From: Bacteroidales bacterium KA00251
GTDB taxonomy: Bacteria; Bacteroidota; Bacteroidia; Bacteroidales; Porphyromonadaceae
Reading direction: 5' to 3'
Assembly (NCBI GenBank): GCA_001552775.1
Contig: KQ959253.1
Location: 50,594-97,793, forward strand
Length of the DNA: 47,200 bases
The notes below the pieces were generated by a model. That model was not told the origin of the DNA. It ran no database searches and saw only the letters and a program-made list of their open reading frames with translations. The position numbers were made by a program, and so were the translations under genes. This document shows positions 25,916-32,349 of the stretch, one piece after another. Position 1 is the first letter of the stretch; every line of letters begins with the position of its first letter.

Positions 25916-26998
25916 CTACTTGTTGTTAACGTGACTTTGCTCCAAGATTTTTTGATAGAGCTCGTTGACCAGCTCAGGGTTGTCTTTGAGTACGGTACGT
26001 ACAGCATCTTTTCCTTGTCCTAGACGAGTTCCTTCATAGCTGTACCAAGATCCACTTTTGCTGATAATGCCAAGTTCAGTTGCTCTATCTATAATTTCAC
26101 CTTCTTTAGAGATCCCCTCTCCATAGATGATATCAAAGCTAGTCTCTTTAAAAGGAGGTGCAACTTTGTTTTTTACCACTTTTACACGCGTTTCATTTCC
26201 GACGGGTTGATCGCCATTCTTAATCTGTTGTTTCCTGCGAATGTCGAGTCGTACAGAGCTGTAAAACTTTAGTGCATTCCCACCAGTAGTGGTCTCTGGG
26301 CTTCCATAAAAAACACCAATCTTTTCGCGAAGCTGATTAATAAAAATGCAAACTGTATTGGACTTGCTTACAGCTGAAGTCATTTTGCGAAGAGCTTGAG
26401 ACATAAGGCGAGCCTGTAGCCCCACATTTTTGTCTCCCATATCTCCTTCTATTTCTTGCTTAGGCGTGAGTGCGGCTACCGAGTCAATGACCACCACATC
26501 CATAGCGGATGAGCGAATTACCTGTTCGGCGATCTCAAGAGCTTGCTCCCCATTATCTGGTTGAGAGATCCAGAGGCGATCAAGTTGTACACCAAGATTT
26601 TGAGCGTATGAGGGATCAAAAGCATGCTCTGCATCAATAATGGCAGCTAGACCACCGAGTTTCTGAGCTTCTGCAATTGCATGAATCGCAAGAGTAGTTT
26701 TACCACTACTTTCAGGTCCATAGATTTCTATAATACGACCTCGTGGGTAGCCTCCAACACCCAAGGCTATGTCAAGCCCTATACTTCCTGTAGGAATTAC
26801 ACTTACTGGCTCTGGATCGTTGTCAGCCATATTCATAATAGACCCGCTACCATAGGTTTTCTGGATTCTCTCCATGGCCACCTTTAGAGCTTCTTTTTTA
26901 GCGTTGTCAATCTCCTTACGAGGAGGTTGTGCTGGCACTCCTTGTTCTAGGTCTTGAGGTGTCTCCTCGGGGGCGGTATCTGGTTTCTTTGTAGCCAT
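25916..26998 (-). CDS. recA: Recombinase A
   Basis: 360 residues, full length. Walker [12 protein letters not shown], the MAW-like element [22 protein letters not shown], loop L2 region [30 protein letters not shown] and the C-terminal domain are all present. An N-terminal tail of about 28 residues rich in E, P and Q precedes the conserved core. RecA forms filaments on single-stranded DNA for strand exchange and SOS activation. It is 19 bp downstream of bcp on the same strand. No LexA-box-like sequence was recognised upstream. Confidence 0.97.
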   Translation of the reverse strand: MATKKPDTAPEETPQDLEQGVPAQPPRKEIDNAKKEALKVAMERIQKTYGSGSIMNMADNDPEPVSVIPTGSIGLDIALGVGGYPRGRIIEIYGPESSGKTTLAIHAIAEAQKLGGLAAIIDAEHAFDPSYAQNLGVQLDRLWISQPDNGEQALEIAEQVIRSSAMDVVVIDSVAALTPKQEIEGDMGDKNVGLQARLMSQALRKMTSAVSKSNTVCIFINQLREKIGVFYGSPETTTGGNALKFYSSVRLDIRRKQQIKNGDQPVGNETRVKVVKNKVAPPFKETSFDIIYGEGISKEGEIIDRATELGIISKSGSWYSYEGTRLGQGKDAVRTVLKDNPELVNELYQKILEQSHVNNK

Positions 26999-27017
26999 AT
27001 TCTTGTAGCTTATGAGT

Positions 27018-27488
27018 CTATCTTTGAAGTTTTTGAATTGTTTCTAATACTTGTGCCGCATGTTCTGCTGTGCTAATTTCTTTGCCTTCGAGCTTTGCTA
27101 CGATCACTCCATTGGGATCTATGAAAAAGGTGGTCCTACGTGTGCCGATCACATCCTTTCCGTACATTTTTTTAGGATAAAGCACTCCCATTGCTTCATG
27201 GAGGAAGCGATCTGTATCGGCAATTAGGGGAAATGGAAGTTGATACTTTTCTTTAAATCGAAGGTGCGATGAGGCAGTATCTTTGCTTACTCCTATTATT
27301 TTGTATCCCTTTTCTGCAATTGTAGCCATGCCATCTCGTAGAGAGCAGGCTTGAGCCGTACAGCCAGAAGTGTTGTCTTTGGGGTAGAAGTAAAGAATCC
27401 AATTCTCTCCACGGAGCATTGATGTAAGCCATTCTTTTCCGTTTTCATCAACGCCCAATCGTTCAGGTATTTTGTCACCTATATTCAT
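27018..27488 (-). CDS. bcp: Thioredoxin-dependent thiol peroxidase (Bcp/PrxQ)
   Basis: 156 residues from the ATG at 27488; a TTG four codons earlier is a poorer start. The peroxidatic cysteine motif is in [15 protein letters not shown] with the second cysteine five residues on, as in atypical two-cysteine PrxQ/Bcp proteins. The later segments [17 protein letters not shown] and [12 protein letters not shown] complete the thioredoxin-like fold. It reduces hydrogen peroxide and organic peroxides in the cytoplasm using thioredoxin. It lies immediately upstream of recA, and tRNA-Arg lies upstream of it. Confidence 0.93.
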   Translation of the reverse strand: MNIGDKIPERLGVDENGKEWLTSMLRGENWILYFYPKDNTSGCTAQACSLRDGMATIAEKGYKIIGVSKDTASSHLRFKEKYQLPFPLIADTDRFLHEAMGVLYPKKMYGKDVIGTRRTTFFIDPNGVIVAKLEGKEISTAEHAAQVLETIQKLQR

Positions 27489-27565
27489 TATGCGATACAA
27501 TTATGTCTTTTTTATAAGTTGAAGACGATAGCCAAAGCAGACCTCCCTTTAAACTTAATGTTTAG

Positions 27566-27637
27566 TACCTCCGAAGGGAATCGAACCCTTATTTTCGGTT
27601 TAGGAAACCAACGTTCTATCCGTTGAACTACAGAGGC
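27566..27637 (-). tRNA. tRNA-Arg (anticodon CCT)
   Basis: 72-nt cloverleaf on the minus strand: acceptor GCCTCTG pairs with CGGAGGT, discriminator A; anticodon stem TTGGT/ACCGA around the loop TTCCTAA, giving anticodon CCT, which reads AGG arginine codons; T-arm AAGGG-TTCGATT-CCCTT. CCA is not encoded. A promoter lies about 60 bp upstream. Confidence 0.95.
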
Positions 27638-27698
27638 AAGTAAGTATACCTTTTTTGCAAGCACACGACCCTTGCTTGGGTGGGTATCTCAACTTTTA

Positions 27699-27729
27699 CA
27701 AAAGTAATGATTTCTAGCCGATAAAGCAA
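27699..27729 (-). promoter_or_regulatory. tRNA-Arg promoter (TTG-N20-TACTTTTG)
   Basis: On the minus strand a TTG (27729-27727) and TACTTTTG (27706-27699) are separated by 20 nt, matching the Bacteroidota -33 TTG / -7 TAnnTTTG arrangement. It precedes tRNA-Arg by about 60 bp. The bases just downstream (TAAAAGTTGAG) recur at the promoter of the orphan-repeat RNA. Confidence 0.75.
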
Positions 27730-27918
27730 CAACTTTCTCCCATGTCTTTCTCCTTTCTATAGCTGTAGTTGTTCCATTTTATCTCTAGGTGTTGCTCCCA
27801 AGACGAAACTTCTCTCTATCTAGTTAACTTTTGTGTTGGGACTTGCTTTTGCTTGCAATGGAACAATCTATTCCCTCCCTATTTATCCGTAAGATACCAT
27901 GTTCTCCCCCCCCACTAC

Positions 27919-27963
27919 AAAAAAAGCAAGACCCTCTGACGAAGCAGAAAATCTTGCTTTTTT
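27919..27963. terminator. Strong bidirectional terminator, 3' end of orphan-repeat RNA
   Basis: AAAAAAAGCAAGA (27919-27931) pairs with TCTTGCTTTTTT (27952-27963); after a symmetric 3-nt internal loop on each side an inner stem TCTG/CAGA (27935-27938 and 27945-27948) closes a small loop. Oligo-T tracts occur on both strands. Confidence 0.85.
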
Positions 27964-27978
27964 GAGAAATTACTGTCA

Positions 27979-28008
27979 ATCTACTATAGTAGAAATTATT
28001 AAGTTGAC
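27979..28008 (-). repeat. Orphan Cas12a-type CRISPR repeat (30 nt)
   Basis: Read on the minus strand it starts GTCAAC and ends AATTTCTACTATAGTAGAT. The array repeat starts GTCTAG and ends AATTTCTACTATTGTAGAT. The distal 19 nt match at 18 positions; the middle is shorter by 6 nt and diverged. No second copy lies within 200 bp on either side. TGTCAA/TTGACA (28009-28004 and 27979-27974) flank the hairpin as an outer inverted repeat. Confidence 0.75.
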
Positions 28009-28045
28009 ACTCTCCAAAATCTATTTTGTGAAGACTCAACCTTTA

Positions 28046-28053
28046 CAAAGGTA
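28046..28053 (-). promoter_or_regulatory. -7 promoter element of orphan-repeat RNA
   Basis: TACCTTTG on the minus strand matches TAnnTTTG. The surrounding TTACCTTTGTAAAGGTTGAG matches the tRNA-Arg promoter region TTACTTTTGTAAAAGTTGAG at 18 of 20 positions. The -33 region (around 28074-28079, TGTTAG) is weak, with no clean TTG. Confidence 0.55.
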
Positions 28054-28267
28054 AGATTAAAATTCCATCCTACCTAACAGGCTATCCACATTAGAGAAAG
28101 AACACATCTCATTTCTTGTAGCTCGCGTTGTCTAAGTTGTGAAACTTATTTAGAGTGACACGCTAAAACTATTTTATACCATCTGGCAATAATAACATAG
28201 AGAAAGTGGGTTTCTCTTCCCCTCTCAGCTCACTGAGTCTTGTTTGAATATTGTTGCTAATTGGGTC

Positions 28268-29674
28268 TTACTTTCCGATGCAGAAGTGGGCAAATATGTG
28301 GTGAAGAACTTCCTCACTTGTGATGGTGTCTCCCGTAATCTCACCCAAAGCCCTAATCGCATCGCGGAGGTCTCCAGAAAGAAGGTCGCTAGAGAGCCCC
28401 TCTTTTAATCCCTTTTCCAATCTTTTTAGGGAGAGGAGAGCCTCTTCAAGTAGCCTTAAGTGACGAGCATTTGTGATTAGCGTTTCAGCACTTACAGACT
28501 TATATCCTGAGCGGTGGACTAATGCTTTTTGGAGCTCCTCAATACCTGTTCTTTGCTTCACAGAAAGCGAAAGTACTTCTCCTTTTGTTTGAGATTTGAC
28601 TTCCAAAAGAAGTTGCTCTTGTAGCTCTTGAGAAATGAGATCAACCTTATTGAGAAGGAAAAGTGTATCCTTGCATCGCGAAGAGACTGGTATGGTAGCG
28701 AGTTGTTTCTCAAGAGGAATGCTTTGCAAAGAGACCGCATCAATTACAAAGAGTACGAGATCGCTTTTTTCTAAGTATTCAATGCTTTTTTCAACCCCCA
28801 TTTGCTCAATAGGATCTTTTGTCTGTCGAAGCCCTGCTGTATCAATAAAACGAAAAGGTACGCCTCCTATATTCGCTGTTGCACTAATCGCATCACGAGT
28901 AGTGCCAGCAATATTGCTAACGATAGCCCTATTTTCTCCTAGCAGTAAATTGAGTAACGAGCTTTTGCCACTATTGGGAATCCCAACTAAGGCTGTTTGC
29001 ACTCCTTGCTTAATCTTCCTCCCTGTCTCAAAGCTATCCACGAGCCTATTAATATGAGTGATGAGATTTTGGCATAGAGAAGTCAATGCCGAACGATCCG
29101 CAAATTCCACGTCCTCTTCGCTGAAATCCAATTCAAGCTCTAAAAGAGATGAAAATTCTATAAGTTTCTTGCGAATAGTTCCCAACTCCAAACTCAATTC
29201 TCCACGAAGCTGAGTAAGAGCCACATTAAGCTGGGCTTCACTCTCCGCGGCAATGATATCCGCGACTGCCTCCGCTTCTGCCATATCTAGTTTACCATTG
29301 AGGTAACTTCTAAAGGTAAACTCCCCTGGCTTTGCCATTCTAGCCCCCTTTTTGAAAAGCAGCTGCATCAAGCGAGAGACGATATAAGGTGAGGCGTGAC
29401 AAGTAATCTCTATTGTGTCTTCGCCTGTGTAGGAAGCTGGAGCTTGGTAGTAGACAAGGGTAACTTCGTCGAGAGGCTTATCGCCATCATAGAGGTCGCC
29501 AAAGTAGACATGTCGCGGATGTAGCGAAGGCGTTTCCCCTCTTTTTGTTTTAAATATTCCTTTTATAGAGTTGGAGCACCCTTCACCAGAGACTCTAAGC
29601 ATTACCACTGCCCCCCCTAAAGGAGATGTGGGAGCCACAATAATATCTTTGTCGTAAAGCAATGTAGAGGGCAT
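28268..29674 (-). CDS. mnmE: tRNA-5-carboxymethylaminomethyl-2-thiouridine GTPase MnmE (TrmE)
   Basis: 468 residues. N-terminal tetrahydrofolate-binding domain (IVAPTSPLGGAVVMLRVSG), helical domain, and an inserted G domain: GIPNSGKSSLLN (P-loop), TTRDAI, DTAGLR, LNKVD. It ends with the conserved CIGK whose cysteine is required for tRNA modification. With MnmG it modifies U34 of tRNAs reading split codon boxes. It is followed by the orphan-repeat RNA and preceded by folK, with a 20-bp gap. Confidence 0.96.
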   Translation of the reverse strand: MPSTLLYDKDIIVAPTSPLGGAVVMLRVSGEGCSNSIKGIFKTKRGETPSLHPRHVYFGDLYDGDKPLDEVTLVYYQAPASYTGEDTIEITCHASPYIVSRLMQLLFKKGARMAKPGEFTFRSYLNGKLDMAEAEAVADIIAAESEAQLNVALTQLRGELSLELGTIRKKLIEFSSLLELELDFSEEDVEFADRSALTSLCQNLITHINRLVDSFETGRKIKQGVQTALVGIPNSGKSSLLNLLLGENRAIVSNIAGTTRDAISATANIGGVPFRFIDTAGLRQTKDPIEQMGVEKSIEYLEKSDLVLFVIDAVSLQSIPLEKQLATIPVSSRCKDTLFLLNKVDLISQELQEQLLLEVKSQTKGEVLSLSVKQRTGIEELQKALVHRSGYKSVSAETLITNARHLRLLEEALLSLKRLEKGLKEGLSSDLLSGDLRDAIRALGEITGDTITSEEVLHHIFAHFCIGK

Positions 29675-29694
29675 AAACGAAACCCAGTCTAAGT

Positions 29695-30186
29695 CTATTG
29701 GTTATTGGATGAAACCTGGATCTTTTTCTGTAAGTCTTTTATGGTACTGTGAAGAATAGGATGCCACGCTAGAGGGGAGATAGAGGTTAAAGGGGTAAGC
29801 ACAAAGTCTCTCTCTTGCATTCGAGGATGAGGAATCTGTAAGAAGGGATCTTCTTGATTGATAACCTCCTCCCCATAAAGCAAAATGTCGATGTCTATAG
29901 GGCGGTCGGTATAGCTTTCCCCTGGTCGGTGCTTCTTCTTGCGTCCTAGGCTCTTTTCAATCTCTTGCGTGACCAGTAGAAGCTCAAGTGGAGGAAGAGG
30001 CGTTTTCATTACTAGTGCTCCATTAAGAAACGGATGCGAAGATATAAATCCCACAGGTAAGGTCTCAATAAAAGCAGAAATAGCCACGATTGAGCCTACC
30101 TTTTCTTGAAGGGCATGCATAGCATGAAGTAGAAGGTCTCTTCTATTTCCCTGGTTACTCCCTAGAGCAAGTGCTACCTCTACCAT
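29695..30186 (-). CDS. folK: HPPK, 2-amino-4-hydroxy-6-hydroxymethyldihydropteridine pyrophosphokinase
   Basis: 163 residues, standard length. Motifs: ALGSNQGNRRDLL at the N-terminus, FLNGALVMKTPLPPLELLLVTQEIEKSLGR, the arginine-rich loop KKHRPGESYTDRPIDIDILLYG with catalytic aspartates in DIDIL, and PHPRMQERDFVLTPL. It transfers pyrophosphate from ATP to the pterin in folate synthesis. Preceded by queA (31-bp gap) and followed by mnmE on the same strand. A degenerate paralogue lies at 20378-20758. Confidence 0.94.
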   Translation of the reverse strand: MVEVALALGSNQGNRRDLLLHAMHALQEKVGSIVAISAFIETLPVGFISSHPFLNGALVMKTPLPPLELLLVTQEIEKSLGRKKKHRPGESYTDRPIDIDILLYGEEVINQEDPFLQIPHPRMQERDFVLTPLTSISPLAWHPILHSTIKDLQKKIQVSSNNQ

Positions 30187-30217
30187 GATTCCCTAACTCT
30201 TTTTTTTATGTGGGTGA

Positions 30218-31300
30218 TTAATCTGTGATAAGCATGGCATCGCCATATGCACCAAATTGATATTTCTCCTTCACTGCCACATCATAGGCATTCATTACCT
30301 CTTCATAGCCGCCCATTCCAGCTGTCATCATAAGTAAAAGAGAGCAGGGCATATGAAAGTTTGTCAAAAGATCATTCACAAAGAGGGGCGTGTAGGGGGG
30401 GTAAATGTATTTATTTGTCCACCCTTCGTACTCCTTGATAAAGCCATCTGTGCTGACTACCGTTTCCAAGGCTCTAAATGTAGAGGTGCCTACAGCTACG
30501 ATGCGTTTCCCTAACTCTTTACTTTTCTTTGTGATCTCACAACAAGCAAGGGGCACATTGATCTCCTCATTGTTTTTGCGATGCTTAGAGGGGTCTTCAA
30601 TATCTTGGTTTTCGTAGTTGCCAAGTCCATTATGAAGGGTAAGGAAGGCCATTCGAATATCTTTAAGCTCCATTCTCTTCATCAAAATCCTGCTAAAGTG
30701 AAGCCCTGCAGCAGGCGCCACTACAGCCCCCTCTCTTTTAGCATAGATTGTTTGGTATCTCTCAAGGTCTTCCTCGTCGGCTTTTCTCTTCATGTAATCT
30801 GGAATGGGAGCTGTACCAAGAGAGTAGAGGAGTTGTTTAAACTCTTCGTGCGTACCATCGTATAGAAAGCGAATCGCTCTTCCACCATTGATGGTATTGT
30901 CTACTACTTCCGCAGTAAGATTAGCTCCTGAGCCGAAAAGAATCTTATTGCTTATTCTTATCTTTCTGGCTGGGTCCACAAGCACATCCCACAATTTGAT
31001 ACTTTCGTTGAGTTCTCTAAGTAAGAAGACTTCAATTATAGCGTCGTTTTTCTCTTTTGAACCATAGAGCCGTGCTGGAATAACCTTTGTGTCGTTAAAT
31101 ACAAAACAGTCGTCCTTGCCGTAATAGTCAATAATATCTTTAAAGACCTTATGCTCTATAGATCCATCGCTTTTGTGTAGGATCATAAGCCTAGACTCAT
31201 CTCGCTCCTTGGCAGGGCGTGAGGCAATCAATGCCTCGGGCAGGTGAAACTTAAAGTCCGATACTCTAAGTCCCGATAGATTAACTTTTCTCTTAGCCAT
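30218..31300 (-). CDS. queA: S-adenosylmethionine:tRNA ribosyltransferase-isomerase
   Basis: 360 residues. FKFHLPEALIASRPAKERDESRLMIL at the N-terminus, VFNDTKVIPARLYG, APAAGLHFSR, VGTSTFRALET and FHMPCSLLLMMTAGMGG are characteristic of QueA, which attaches the epoxycyclopentane part of queuosine to tRNA using the ribosyl group of SAM. It heads the queA-folK-mnmE cluster, two of whose products act on the tRNA wobble base. Confidence 0.96.
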   Translation of the reverse strand: MAKRKVNLSGLRVSDFKFHLPEALIASRPAKERDESRLMILHKSDGSIEHKVFKDIIDYYGKDDCFVFNDTKVIPARLYGSKEKNDAIIEVFLLRELNESIKLWDVLVDPARKIRISNKILFGSGANLTAEVVDNTINGGRAIRFLYDGTHEEFKQLLYSLGTAPIPDYMKRKADEEDLERYQTIYAKREGAVVAPAAGLHFSRILMKRMELKDIRMAFLTLHNGLGNYENQDIEDPSKHRKNNEEINVPLACCEITKKSKELGKRIVAVGTSTFRALETVVSTDGFIKEYEGWTNKYIYPPYTPLFVNDLLTNFHMPCSLLLMMTAGMGGYEEVMNAYDVAVKEKYQFGAYGDAMLITD

Positions 31301-31653
31301 AATAGATAATTGAGCATATGTCGCAAGAAGATCTTTGCATTAGATGTTTTTTTTTCTTGCTTCAATGTTTCTGTTTGCTTTAATTGGGGAAAGTATACAG
31401 CTTTCCCAAAAACAATACTCATTCTTTATAACAGATTCATGCCGCATAAAGTTCACTGAATCTGAATATGGTAATTCCTCTTTTTCCTGAGGGAAAGGCT
31501 CTGTATACTTTAGCGAGAAGTTGCCTGATTATGGTGGTGAAAGATCATAAAAAATATTGCCCCACCTCCTCTTTTTTGAGAAGAGGGAGTGGGGCAACAC
31601 ACTAAATTGTTGTCGCTTCTAGCTGATGCTAGGAGCTAAAGAGAATAAATTTC
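31301..31653. other. 353-bp intergenic region upstream of queA
   Basis: Holds the queA upstream region, a modest hairpin CAGATTCA/TGAATCTG (about 31433-31463), and the terminator of the small lipoprotein gene (31557-31597). No gene seen. Confidence 0.5.
31557..31597 (-). terminator. Terminator of small lipoprotein gene
   Basis: TTGCCCCAC pairs with GTGGGGCAA at the base of a long hairpin with CCTCTT/AAGAGG higher up; on the minus strand it is followed by ATTTTTT. It lies about 55 bp beyond the stop at 31654. Confidence 0.85.
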
Positions 31654-32112
31654 TTATTCTACAACCTTTGTATAAACGTAATCTACATCGTCCTGTGTAG
31701 CACGTGTGCCATCTTCATTGAGGACGTAAAGCTTACCATCTGCAAATTCAAGTTGACCATTTTCACCAAGAACCACTTTGTTGGCATCAAGAGTGTAGTC
31801 AGCATCTGTTACGTTGAGAAGTTTTGAAGCATCTGTTTCAGCTTGAGCTTCTACAAGGTCAAATTTGTTGTCAGCCTTGAAAGTAAGTGTGTAAGTAGCT
31901 TTCTTACCACTATCAGCAACAGGCATTGTAGCAGTCCATACACCTACGAGCTGAGCAGCGATTTCTTCTTGAGCTGCAGCTAGTTGATCTTGGCCTTCTT
32001 CTACCATTTCTTGACCTTCAGTAGCTTCTTCGTCAGCATTCTTTTTTCCATTGCAGCTAGCAAGTAGTAGAGATGCTGCAGCAATTGCGATCAATGCAAA
32101 TACCTTTTTCAT
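31654..32112 (-). CDS. Small lipoprotein, lipocalin-like
   Basis: 152 residues. Signal peptide and lipobox (AAASLLLASC) followed by an acidic, glutamate/glutamine-rich helical linker (about 25-50) and a C-terminal beta-rich domain: LVGVWTATMPVADSGKKATYTLTFKADNKF, which resembles lipocalin-like or NlpE-like domains of Bacteroidota. Monocistronic, with its own promoter and terminator, suggesting an abundant envelope protein. Function unknown. Confidence 0.75.
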   Translation of the reverse strand: MKKVFALIAIAAASLLLASCNGKKNADEEATEGQEMVEEGQDQLAAAQEEIAAQLVGVWTATMPVADSGKKATYTLTFKADNKFDLVEAQAETDASKLLNVTDADYTLDANKVVLGENGQLEFADGKLYVLNEDGTRATQDDVDYVYTKVVE

Positions 32113-32211
32113 TTCAATTAGTGATTAGATTGTTATTGTTCTTATTCTTTTTACCTTTTATTTTATCAAAGTTTGGATTCTTCAACTCCTATAGAGTTTT
32201 GAATAACGCCA

Positions 32212-32219
32212 CAAAGATA
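32212..32219 (-). promoter_or_regulatory. -7-like element of small lipoprotein gene
   Basis: TATCTTTG on the minus strand matches TAnnTTTG, about 100 bp before the start codon. No clear -33 element at normal spacing. Confidence 0.45.
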
Positions 32220-32349
32220 GTGTATTTTTTTGAATCCGCACTCTTTTGCCCAAAATCTCTATTAAGATCTTTTCCATTTTAGGACACCTCACTCTTAAAA
32301 AGATAGTGCAAGGTAGTTTTTTACTCTTTGTCCCCTATGAATGAAAGCG

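Larger units (their letters stand above)
27919..28041 (-). ncRNA. Predicted small RNA carrying a single Cas12a-type repeat
   Basis: Predicted minus-strand transcript of about 120 nt. It would start just after the -7 element TACCTTTG (28053-28046), have a leader of about 30 nt, then the repeat-like segment at 28008-27979 that ends in AATTTCTACTATAGTAGAT, then about 15 nt, then a strong terminator with a T-run at 27925-27919. The 19-nt 3' part differs from the array repeat at 46975-47200 by one loop base. That part contains the hairpin that Cas12a recognises and cuts 5' of in known type V-A systems, so a processed crRNA with guide beginning TGACAGTAATTTCTC is possible. Transcription and Cas12a binding are inferences; a decayed array remnant is the main alternative. 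Confidence 0.6.
27638..28267. other. 630-bp intergenic region: tRNA promoter, orphan CRISPR-like RNA gene
   Basis: From the tRNA end: the tRNA-Arg promoter (27699-27729); a pair of 10-bp inverted repeats TTGTTCCATT (27769-27778) and AATGGAACAA (27857-27866); an oligo-C run (27906-27913); the terminator (27919-27963); an orphan Cas12a-type repeat (27979-28008); its presumed promoter (28046-28053); then about 210 bp up to mnmE in which only a weak AGAGAAA/TTTCTCT hairpin (28199-28216) is seen. The open frame across 27824-28039 starts with TTG, has no family features and is explained by the RNA elements. Confidence 0.6.

Noticed and set aside
27824-28039. 71-codon minus-strand open frame across the orphan-repeat RNA.
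   Set aside because: TTG start, no recognisable family, cysteine/lysine-rich composition from low-complexity DNA, and it runs through the terminator hairpin.
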